Source of the DNA: Nitrospiraceae bacterium
GTDB taxonomy: Bacteria; Nitrospirota; Nitrospiria; Nitrospirales; UBA8639
Direction: 5' to 3'
Length of the DNA stretch: 64,000 nt
Assembly: GCA_020632635.1 (NCBI GenBank)
Contig: JACKFE010000001.1
Coordinates: 248,001-312,000, forward strand
Below the pieces are notes generated by a model. The model was given only the letters and a program-made list of their open reading frames with translations, did not search any database and had not been told where the DNA came from. Positions 36,127 to 43,675 of the stretch are shown in pieces. Position 1 is the stretch's first letter. Each line of letters begins with the position of its first letter. Position numbers and translations under genes: made by a program.

Positions 36127-37056
36127 TCAGGGTATTTCCCGGAGTTTTCCACGGCAGGCTAAAACAGAGGCATATCCCTTCCGCTCCAAGAGTTCCGCAA
36201 GTTCCCGTGCCAGCCGAGCAAAGACTCCGCAACCCTCTTCCACCAGCATTGTTCCGACTTGAACCGCCGAAGCCCCACATAAGAAATGCTCAAATACATC
36301 CACCCCATGTTCGACCCCACCCGTTCCAATGATCGGAATCCGGTCACCCCAGATATTCCACAACGCCCGTACGTTGGCTAATGCTACCGGCTTGATGATC
36401 CGTCCACCCAATCCCCCGAACCCACCTTTCGGCTTGATCACCACTTGCTCTCGTTCCGGATCCACCACCAAGCCATTGCCCACTGAATTAATCATGGTGA
36501 CAAAAGCAATCTCCACGCGCTGCAACACCTCCGCAATTTTTTGATGGTGGATCGGGTCAAAATACGGTGGCAGCTTGACTCCAAAGGGTATGGTCAGAAT
36601 CTCTCCGACTTTCTCCAAGAGCCGTTCCGAGGCCTCAAAGTCATAACCAATCTGTGGCTTCCCGGGAATATTGGGACACGACAGATTCACTTCGACCAGA
36701 TCAGGGCCCGCCTCATTCAAGGCCCGCGCTCCAGCCAGAAAATCATCGGGCTGCAACCCGGCCAAGCTGGCAATCACCGGTTTCTGAAAACGCTTGAGGG
36801 CCGGAATCAATTTGGCATAGGCAGGATACCCCAGATTGGGCAGGCCCATGGAATTAATGGACCCGCCTTCAAAGGCGACATACCGAGGTTCGGGGTTTCC
36901 CTGCCGCGGTTCAGGAGTCATGGACTTCGTGACAATCGCCCCCGCTTCGGACGCTCCCAGAGCTTCCAATTCGGTCTGGGTGACACATAATGCCCCGGAA
37001 GCATTCATCAATCCGTTTGGAAACGACACACCGGCAATTACCGTGGAAAGATCCAT
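36127..37056 (-). CDS. pyrD: Dihydroorotate dehydrogenase, class 1A type
   Basis: DHODH oxidises dihydroorotate to orotate in pyrimidine synthesis. The product of about 309 residues carries the class 1 catalytic cysteine in NLSCPNIPGKPQIGYDFE near residue 125, plus RYVAFEGGSINSMGLPNLGY near 60 and IIKPKGGFGGLGG near 210. These segments match the soluble fumarate-dependent class 1A enzymes (as in Lactococcus) more closely than the class 2 quinone-linked enzyme expected for many respiring bacteria. No pyrK is adjacent, which also argues against class 1B. ATG 37056 has GGAGTAGG upstream and overlaps the ABC ATPase stop region. Confidence 0.88.
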   Translation of the reverse strand: MDLSTVIAGVSFPNGLMNASGALCVTQTELEALGASEAGAIVTKSMTPEPRQGNPEPRYVAFEGGSINSMGLPNLGYPAYAKLIPALKRFQKPVIASLAGLQPDDFLAGARALNEAGPDLVEVNLSCPNIPGKPQIGYDFEASERLLEKVGEILTIPFGVKLPPYFDPIHHQKIAEVLQRVEIAFVTMINSVGNGLVVDPEREQVVIKPKGGFGGLGGRIIKPVALANVRALWNIWGDRIPIIGTGGVEHGVDVFEHFLCGASAVQVGTMLVEEGCGVFARLARELAELLERKGYASVLACRGKLREIP

Positions 37057-37060
37057 GATC

Positions 37061-37732
37061 CTACTCCAATTGACCATCCCGGATGGCTAACACCCGATCA
37101 GCCGCCTGGGCGGCACTTAAGGCGTGGGTGGCCAGTAATATAGTTTGTCCAAATTCCTTCGCACATTGCCGAAGGAGCGAAACGATGCCCTCTCCTGTCA
37201 ACCCATCAAGATTCCCGGTTGGTTCATCGGCCAGGATCAGCCTCGGCCGATGGATAAACGCACGGGCGATAGCCACACGCTGCTGTTCCCCTCCGGATAA
37301 TTCTTGAGACCGATGCCCAAGGCGGTGACTCAACCCGACCAAAGCCAACATGTCTGTTACCTGAGTTCGAATGTCAGCCAGCGGTTCACCGCGCAATCGT
37401 AAAGGGAGAGCCACATTTTCTTCGATCGTCAAGCCGGGGAGCAAGTGAAAGGCCTGAAACACCATTCCCACGTCCCTGCGCCGCCATTGGGTCCATTCCT
37501 CATCTCTAAATGCTTTTGTCGACTGGCCATTTAGAAAAATTTCTCCTGCAGTCGCATTGTCTAACCCAGCCGCCAAATGTAAGAGCGTACTTTTCCCGCT
37601 TCCACTCGGCCCCATGAGGGCGCAAAACTCTCCCCGAGGAATGTCGAGACAGACATCACGCAAAGCCATCACCGAATTGGCTCCACGGAAATATTCCTTG
37701 GACACACGATCAAACCGAATCACTCGCCTCAC
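37061..37732 (-). CDS. ABC transporter ATPase, LolD/MacB type
   Basis: The 223-residue ATPase has Walker A GPSGSGKST near residue 40, signature LSGGEQQR near 145, Walker B LILADEPTGNLD near 165 and the switch His in LATHAL near 203. The subgroup pairs with FtsX-type permeases, and the large permease at 33152-35731 is the only candidate in the vicinity. Start GTG 37732 or GTG 37723; the second has AGGTGAGG at good spacing. It continues directly into pyrD, with the two coding regions 4 bp apart. Confidence 0.9.
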   Translation of the reverse strand: MRRVIRFDRVSKEYFRGANSVMALRDVCLDIPRGEFCALMGPSGSGKSTLLHLAAGLDNATAGEIFLNGQSTKAFRDEEWTQWRRRDVGMVFQAFHLLPGLTIEENVALPLRLRGEPLADIRTQVTDMLALVGLSHRLGHRSQELSGGEQQRVAIARAFIHRPRLILADEPTGNLDGLTGEGIVSLLRQCAKEFGQTILLATHALSAAQAADRVLAIRDGQLE

Positions 37733-37883
37733 CTACAACAGGCCGTGAACAGAGAACAACTCAGTCATGGCACCCCCAACCTCAATCCTATATCATACTG
37801 TCCCGGTCAGGGACAAAAACACGAACACCCTCGTTCGGAACGGGGCTCAAATTACCAACCCGCTTAGAAAGGTCCTCTCACAC

Positions 37884-38627
37884 ATGCCGAAGGTTCCTGC
37901 CTGGCAAGACGTTGTGCAGGCACTGATCCACCTCGTCTTTCCTTCCGGCTGTGCGAGTTGTCAAACGCCCTTATGGCAGACGTCCATTCCCTTTTTTTGT
38001 CAATCCTGTTGGGGGAAGCTCTCACTGCTGCCAGAGCCCTATTGCCCTCAGTGCGGTCGCCCCTTTGCCTCACCGGTTGCCTTGACTCACAGTCCCACCC
38101 ATGCCTGCGGAGCCTGTCGTGAACACCCTCCGGCCTTCAGCAAAGCCTGGAGTGTCTTTGCCTATCAAACTCCATTAAAGGAAGCCCTCGCCCTATTCAA
38201 ATACCGCGGGAAGGTCACCCTGGCTCATCCACTCGCCCGACTGCTTATTCAACATCTCCCTTCACTTCCTCCGGTTGACGTCATTATGCCGGTTCCCCTG
38301 CATGCACAACGATTGCGAGAGCGGGAATTCAACCAATCCGCGTTACTTGCCAACCCGCTGAGCCAACACCTCGGGTTGCCCTTGATACTTGGCGGACTGA
38401 TCCGGACGAGGCCAACTGTTCCGCAAACGTCTTTAACTCGAAAGGAGCGCCTCACCAACCTTCGTGGAGCCTTCTCCGTTTCACAACCCGTCGCTATTCA
38501 GGGAAAAGCCATTTTAGTCATCGATGACGTCATGACCACAGGCACAACCCTTCACGAATGCGCCCATACGCTGCGACAGGCCGGTTCGGGTCCGGTCTAT
38601 GGCCTCACGCTGGCGCGTATGGTGTAA
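37884..38627 (+). CDS. comF: ComF family phosphoribosyltransferase-like protein
   Basis: ComF proteins take part in DNA uptake in competent bacteria and often persist in non-competent ones. The product of about 247 residues has two N-terminal zinc-ribbon cysteine pairs (CASC near 21, CQSC near 38, CPQC near 57, CGAC near 77) and a PRTase domain with the PRPP loop VIDDVMTTGTT near 212 and MPVPLHAQRLREREFNQS near 137. ATG 37884 is preferred; the frame from 37767 adds 39 unlikely residues. No other competence gene is in the window, although the lipoprotein at 9217 has a ComEA-like tail. Confidence 0.9.
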   Translation: MPKVPAWQDVVQALIHLVFPSGCASCQTPLWQTSIPFFCQSCWGKLSLLPEPYCPQCGRPFASPVALTHSPTHACGACREHPPAFSKAWSVFAYQTPLKEALALFKYRGKVTLAHPLARLLIQHLPSLPPVDVIMPVPLHAQRLREREFNQSALLANPLSQHLGLPLILGGLIRTRPTVPQTSLTRKERLTNLRGAFSVSQPVAIQGKAILVIDDVMTTGTTLHECAHTLRQAGSGPVYGLTLARMV

Positions 38628-38698
38628 CCCCTCATCCCCGCTCTTTCCTTACGTAATTTTTTGCGATATAAATCCTTCATCATCGGAGGAAGGAAGAC

Positions 38699-39049
38699 AT
38701 GCCCATCTACGAATACCGCTGTCAAGATTGCCAAAAACGAAACACCTACTTATTGCTGAGTGCAAAGGCACCCACGCCCTCCTGTAAGCATTGCCATAGC
38801 CAAAAATTAGAGCGACTGATGTCCCGCTTTGCCGCTCCCAAGTCGGAAGAAGCCCGCATGGAAGCCCTGGCCGATCCCAGTAAATTTGGAGACTTGGACG
38901 AAAATGATCCCGCGAGCATGGCTCGTTTTATGAAGAAAATGGGAAAGGAGATGGGCGAGGATTTTGGGGATGAGATGGATGAAGCCATGGAATCGATGGG
39001 AGAAGGTGAACCAAACGAGGACAGCCTCAGTATCCCTGAGGTTGAGTAG
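38699..39049 (+). CDS. FmdB-type zinc-ribbon protein
   Basis: The 116-residue protein begins MPIYEYRCQDC and has two CxxC pairs (residues 8-11 and 32-35), the FmdB/CxxC_CxxC_SSSS regulatory-protein ribbon. Residues 60-116 are acidic and helical (MARFMKKMGKEMGEDFGDEM). Its function is unknown in general; family members sit near many unrelated operons. ATG 38699 follows GGAGGAAGG. Confidence 0.88.
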   Translation: MPIYEYRCQDCQKRNTYLLLSAKAPTPSCKHCHSQKLERLMSRFAAPKSEEARMEALADPSKFGDLDENDPASMARFMKKMGKEMGEDFGDEMDEAMESMGEGEPNEDSLSIPEVE

Positions 39050-39318
39050 GAATGGCTTGCAGGTTTTACAGGGCTCGCATCACCTCCTACACATGATTTC
39101 TTTGAACGTGTCATTCTTGATATGAGGTATGAGTCGAGACCAATCCATCCCCTCTCACCCACTCAACGACGGTATGAATTTCCGAATACCGGCCTCCACC
39201 ACTACAGACTGTGGCGCTTCTAGTAAGAACACCCTAGTCACATGGCTTGACTTTTCTTCATCTTTGGGTAAGCTAGACTCACAACCATGAGCAAAGAACT
39301 TCCTAACAGTCTCTAACC

Positions 39319-39759
39319 ATGTTTGCCGGACAATATTACTGCAAAGTCGATGAAAAAGGGCGGTTTGTCATGCCAAGCCCCATCCGGGAACAGGTGGAGT
39401 CCTCAGGGAGTACGCTCATGTTTCTTAAGGGCCAAGATCTTCCCGTCTTGGCTTATACCAATGCGGAGTGGGTGAACCGCCTGAAAAAGGCCGAAGAGTT
39501 GTTGGATGAAGACCAACGGCGGTTATTCATGTACCATATGGTCTCCGAAGCTTCCCCCTCGGAAATGGATCGTGCGGGACGCATCCTCATTCCGGGCCGA
39601 TTACGCAAACTTATCCCGGTAGATGATGAGCAGGAAGTCGTCTTGGTGGGAATGTTCCACCGGCTGGAAATTTGGAATCCCTCCGAGTGGCGCCGATTCG
39701 TCCAACGTAACGAAGAGACTTATGAATACAACATGGGCAAGATCAACGGTATTTTATAA
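39319..39759 (+). CDS. mraZ: MraZ transcriptional regulator
   Basis: MraZ is an AbrB-fold DNA-binding protein that represses the division and cell-wall (dcw) operon. The 146-residue product has two MraZ half-domains: FAGQYYCKVDEKGRFVMPSP near residue 2 and MDRAGRILIPGRLRKL near 85. It is normally followed by rsmH and ftsL; here a RusA-like gene follows, so it is separated from the dcw cluster. Confidence 0.92.
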   Translation: MFAGQYYCKVDEKGRFVMPSPIREQVESSGSTLMFLKGQDLPVLAYTNAEWVNRLKKAEELLDEDQRRLFMYHMVSEASPSEMDRAGRILIPGRLRKLIPVDDEQEVVLVGMFHRLEIWNPSEWRRFVQRNEETYEYNMGKINGIL

Positions 39760-39819
39760 GCCCTGATCCGGTCAGCCTGGCTTTTTCCTCCTATCCTTTC
39801 AGTCGAGATCACCATTGCA

Positions 39820-40437
39820 TTGAGAACCATTCGCATTCCCTCTCTCCCAAAGGTCACTGCCGTCAAGAGGAAAGGTGGACTCATCCTCCTACCCAGTCAT
39901 ACCCGAAAAAGCCGTTCGGCCACCACGCACTTAGAGTGGAATCAGCTGGGCGGGGATTCACTCACGCCATCAGAACTCTTTTTGGTGCTCCCGTTGCCTC
40001 CAAGCATCAATCACCAATATGCCACGGTCAATGGACGGCGAGTCCTGGCTTCTAAAGGACGGCAATACAAAACGGCCGTAGCCAATCATCTCCAGGGCCT
40101 CATTCGTCAGTCCCCCCACCGCGCGGATTTTTTTGAGGCCCTAGGCACACATTTTCTAAGCCTGTCGATTCGCTTTTATTTCAAAACAGCCTTGCGGCGA
40201 GATTTGGATGGCGGGCTAAAAATTGCTCAAGATGCCATCTGCCAAGCTATCAGTTTAAACGACAATCGAATTTCAGAAATTCACCTCTATAAAGATTCCG
40301 ATTCCGTCCGTCCTCGAATGGAATGCCGTTTAGCCATGCTCAGCCCCCTGCCTTGCCATTCTCGCCCATCACGTCCCCGTCATTCCGCTGACTCCCGCCA
40401 CAAACCCAATCTTCCCTCGACACCCTCTTCAGATTAG
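39820..40437 (+). CDS. RusA-like Holliday-junction endonuclease
   Basis: RusA proteins cleave four-way junctions and are usually phage-borne. The 205-residue product contains the RusA domain at about 53-170: LPLPPSINHQYA near 58, GRRVLASKGRQYK near 72 and RRDLDGGLKIAQDAI near 126, where the Asp residues match the metal site, followed by NDNRISEIHLYK. The N-terminal 50 and C-terminal 30 residues are basic and Ser/Pro-rich additions. The start is uncertain: TTG 39820 is the open-frame limit. No phage genes surround it, so it is likely a domesticated copy. Confidence 0.82.
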   Translation: MRTIRIPSLPKVTAVKRKGGLILLPSHTRKSRSATTHLEWNQLGGDSLTPSELFLVLPLPPSINHQYATVNGRRVLASKGRQYKTAVANHLQGLIRQSPHRADFFEALGTHFLSLSIRFYFKTALRRDLDGGLKIAQDAICQAISLNDNRISEIHLYKDSDSVRPRMECRLAMLSPLPCHSRPSRPRHSADSRHKPNLPSTPSSD

Positions 40438-40565
40438 GTTATTTGAAGGGAAGCCGTATAGGGAAAGAACGCGACTCCAACAGCCCCCAACAGAGAGATT
40501 GGACCTTAAAAGGCCAAAGAACTTCTTCCCTGTCACCATGAGTGTGGAAAACGAATCGTGGTAAA

Positions 40566-40976
40566 CTAGGACGATTCGCCGGCACGAGAAAGGGCTTGGA
40601 CTACGACGGAAAGAGGATGTTTCGATTTTGAGGTTTTCATATCCGTTAAGGCCGGAAAGTGAAATCCGACTTTCGAGCCGAGACGATGCCGGACCACCCC
40701 CGGCAGCCAAATACTATCCCCAAGATAATGGACCTTGACCGATACCGTTGAAGAGACGGGAACGGGCGGTAATTGGCCTTTGGGGAAATCCACTAACATC
40801 CCTTGGGTACTGAGATTGACCAGGTATCCATGGCAGAGGGTCTCCTGACGACATCGGATGACGACCGACAACCCTTGTTGATGTTTGACGTGCAGGCGGC
40901 GGCTCGACCGCCGTTCTTTTTGCTCTGATGCAGCGAGCGGCCCTTGAATCTCGGTGACCGACGAAGGTTTGGACAT
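40566..40976 (-). CDS. PilZ-domain protein
   Basis: PilZ domains bind cyclic di-GMP and control motility, exopolysaccharide or other outputs. The product of about 136 residues has the ligand motifs RRSSRR (RxxxR) near residue 25 and NLSTQGM ([D/N]xSxxG) near 56. ATG 40976 is used; the frame from 41180 overlaps the STAS gene and is a shadow. It lies 11 bp after the STAS gene, so the two are probably cotranscribed. Confidence 0.87.
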   Translation of the reverse strand: MSKPSSVTEIQGPLAASEQKERRSSRRLHVKHQQGLSVVIRCRQETLCHGYLVNLSTQGMLVDFPKGQLPPVPVSSTVSVKVHYLGDSIWLPGVVRHRLGSKVGFHFPALTDMKTSKSKHPLSVVVQALSRAGESS

Positions 40977-40987
40977 GATGGTCTCTT

Positions 40988-41368
40988 TTAGGAAGATGAA
41001 GATGTGGAAGAGGGGGATAGTAAATTCAGAGCCTGGACGGCTTCGGCTTCGCTTCCGAAAATGGGGATCCATTCCCCGATTTCCGTCAACTCTAAGATAT
41101 CCCGCACAAACCCTGCCGGGGCAATAATACACATCTTGCCCCCAATGCGGTAAAACCGACGTTGGGCTAACACCAACCACCCCAACGCGGCACTATCAAC
41201 AAACGACACGGCGACCATATTCAGCACCACAAATCGATACCCTTGAGAGATGGCATGGTCGATGCGCCATTTAAAATCCTGTCGGGCATGCTGATCAAAA
41301 CGACCGGCAAAGGTTTCAATCAGCGTCTCATGACTGATACTACGTTCGGATACCACCATACGGTTCAT
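40988..41368 (-). CDS. STAS-domain protein (anti-sigma factor antagonist type)
   Basis: The 126-residue product is a single STAS domain. The phosphorylatable serine lies in SFVDSAALGWLV near residue 60. Such proteins bind an anti-sigma factor or act in partner-switching with a kinase and phosphatase; neither is in the window. The tail is Ser-rich. Coupling with the PilZ gene suggests a link between partner-switching and cyclic di-GMP. Confidence 0.87.
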   Translation of the reverse strand: MNRMVVSERSISHETLIETFAGRFDQHARQDFKWRIDHAISQGYRFVVLNMVAVSFVDSAALGWLVLAQRRFYRIGGKMCIIAPAGFVRDILELTEIGEWIPIFGSEAEAVQALNLLSPSSTSSSS

Positions 41369-41506
41369 TTCACAACGGTTGAGGCAATGTGGTTTCTATC
41401 GGTTTCTCGGCACGAAGTCTTTACCTTCGTGGAAGGGTCCACATCTGCTTGGGGAACAGGCCTCTTAGAAAAGAACCGTGAGCGGTGACAACCAACTGAG
41501 ATGAGA

Positions 41507-42175
41507 CTACCGTGGAGACCAATCAAGGGCGAGATCATCGATGAATTGAAGTGGCGCCTGTCGTCCCGCCCCACTGGTAAATGGTCTGGACATTCGAAGC
41601 TGAATCAGATGACTTCCAGCCTCCACTGGAATATCAGCCGTAAAATGATGGCGAATAGTGGCCCCATTCTCGATGGGTCCTATTTCGTGCCTGCCCATGA
41701 CTTGATGATCAATGATCCATTCGAACAGCCCACCAGCTAAATTGCGCCTATCGTTCTGCGAGGCATAGGTAACCATGACGAAGACCGACAGCTTGAGCCA
41801 CCCTGGAGCCAATGCCTGTCGGACTTCCAGCCCACCTCCCTGTTGAAGATCCTGGTCTGGTGAATACTGAATTTGCCCGACCTTCACCTGCCAGCAGCGC
41901 GAAATATGGCCGGTGCCAGCTGCATCACAATTCACAAAGACAGGAAACCCCTCCCCCCCGAGGGTGCCATTGGGAGTGGCAAACGGACTCCAGGCTCCGA
42001 CCCGTCCTGAATCAAAATTCTCCTGTGAGACAATCTCAGCCTGAACCGACCTCCCAGACCAGATCACAACCAACATCAGGCATCCGATACTCACGAGTCC
42101 CCTGACGATTCGCGAGAGAATGCCTTCCAATGCGCCGCAAATGACCAGGATTCCAGAGAACCGATTGTGGGGCAT
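41507..42175 (-). CDS. Secreted protein of unknown function
   Basis: The 222-residue product has an unusually long signal region (hydrophobic about 25-45, cleavage probably after VQA near 46) and a mature part rich in Gly and aromatic residues (WLKLSVFVMVTYASQ, GAGRQAPLQFIDDLALDW). The pattern suggests a beta-sandwich, as in carbohydrate-binding or laminin-G-like folds, but I cannot name a family. ATG 42175 has no clear ribosome-binding site; a later ATG at 42076 would still leave a signal sequence. Confidence 0.72.
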   Translation of the reverse strand: MPHNRFSGILVICGALEGILSRIVRGLVSIGCLMLVVIWSGRSVQAEIVSQENFDSGRVGAWSPFATPNGTLGGEGFPVFVNCDAAGTGHISRCWQVKVGQIQYSPDQDLQQGGGLEVRQALAPGWLKLSVFVMVTYASQNDRRNLAGGLFEWIIDHQVMGRHEIGPIENGATIRHHFTADIPVEAGSHLIQLRMSRPFTSGAGRQAPLQFIDDLALDWSPR

Positions 42176-42433
42176 TTTTTCACCTCACCAGGTTTTGTTT
42201 GGATTTGTTTGCCTGTTAGAATAGCCTATCATTTGAATCGATTCGGTCTCGAAATATCCGAAAAATATATAGCCCTACAATGTATAGCCCTATGTGGAGC
42301 ATCCTTCGTTGATTGGCATTACCAATCTATTTGCCAGAATTTCAGATCGAATCCTCCATCCATGGCCATGAAGATTTCACTCGCATCACCATAACCCTGA
42401 CTCATTCGCCCATTCTTGCAAAGGTTAGACTTC

Positions 42434-43519
42434 ATGATACCGCAGACTCATCGACCGAATATCTGTACTTACCTCCGAACCCTGTTCGTGGCCGTGCTAG
42501 GCTTCCCATCCCTCACCTTCGCGCAGTCCCCTGGCGAAGAAAGTCCCGTGACCTCCCCCCTGATTCACGCCCAAACGGTCTTGATCGAGGGAGTGGCGCT
42601 GACAGAGCGGGGACTCCAGGATCCCACCCCCCTTATTCAAACCGTGGGGGATCAATTACGAAAAATTGGCTTTACGATTGTGTCCCAACCCGATCAACCC
42701 TATGATGCCGCAGTCCGGGTAAAATGTGAAGAACGCCAGACTTGGACAGGACCAAGTAGACACCGGCGCACCGGACCGGCCCCTATTACCCGACTCTGGA
42801 AAGGCCCGGCCTGCCACATCTCCTATCGTTACAATCATGAAACCCCCAACTGGAATTGGGAAATTCGAACGGCCTTTGAAGATACACGGGAGGCCGCAAA
42901 AACCGCTGGAGCCACCGATGTTGGGGCCTTTGCCTTACAGGCTCTCAATGCTCAACTGCAACAGGACGAGTTCCCATTATTCCTGGCAGCCGAATGGGGG
43001 CAAATCGACCGGCTCTTGCTGGCTTACCAACATGCCTCCGATCAAATCGACCGGCAGCGCACCATCCTTCAATTATTGGGAGAGCTCCCTTCTTCACAAT
43101 CACTCTCAGCCCTTCAGGAAGCCCTGAAACATCCTGACTTGGCCACCACGGCGTTATTGGCCCTCGGCCAACAGGGAGAGCCAGGTCTTCCGGCTCTGAT
43201 TTCTTTTCTGGAATCCTCAAAAAATCCCGATACCCGCTTAGCCGCCATACAAGGATTGGGGGCCATTGCCACGCATAATAAAACACCTGCTCTCTTCACC
43301 CAATTTATGACCTTCTTGGAATCGGACGACCCTCGGATGCAAACCGAAGCCGTGAAAGGATTAGGAAACCTGGGTGACCGCCGTGCAATCAAACCATTGG
43401 AAGAACTCAACCTGAAGGCCTGGACCAGTTCTTCCACACACCCCGATATGCAGGCCCTACGGGAAATGCTGAGCTGGAGTCTCTGGCAATTGAATCCGGA
43501 TGCCCATACCGGGGAATAA
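42434..43519 (+). CDS. Exported HEAT-repeat protein
   Basis: The product of about 361 residues has a signal peptide (about 14-31, cut near TFAQ), an N-terminal unknown domain (35-185) with two cysteines, and HEAT-like repeats from about 190 to 345 (ALQEALKHPDLATTALLALGQ, LAAIQGLGAIA, TEAVKGLGNLGDRRAIKPL). HEAT repeats act as protein-binding scaffolds. ATG 42434 gives the normal signal; the open frame begins at TTG 42416. Its role in the envelope is unknown. Confidence 0.82.
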   Translation: MIPQTHRPNICTYLRTLFVAVLGFPSLTFAQSPGEESPVTSPLIHAQTVLIEGVALTERGLQDPTPLIQTVGDQLRKIGFTIVSQPDQPYDAAVRVKCEERQTWTGPSRHRRTGPAPITRLWKGPACHISYRYNHETPNWNWEIRTAFEDTREAAKTAGATDVGAFALQALNAQLQQDEFPLFLAAEWGQIDRLLLAYQHASDQIDRQRTILQLLGELPSSQSLSALQEALKHPDLATTALLALGQQGEPGLPALISFLESSKNPDTRLAAIQGLGAIATHNKTPALFTQFMTFLESDDPRMQTEAVKGLGNLGDRRAIKPLEELNLKAWTSSSTHPDMQALREMLSWSLWQLNPDAHTGE

Positions 43520-43675
43520 TCACCCTGCTGCCTCGTCTCACGGCAGGGTAAGTCCGAGATCCGTCTAGTCTTCCGCAAGGAGGAGCGCGTTGATTGGGAG
43601 GACATCTTTACTTTTTCCGGTCATCGGCATAGGCTTTTCGGGTATTCCCCAACCCCCGGAGCCCACGAAGAAATC

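Noticed and set aside
39820..40437. Prophage remnant around the RusA-like gene
   Set aside because: RusA is often phage-borne, but no other phage gene, attachment site or composition shift surrounds it.
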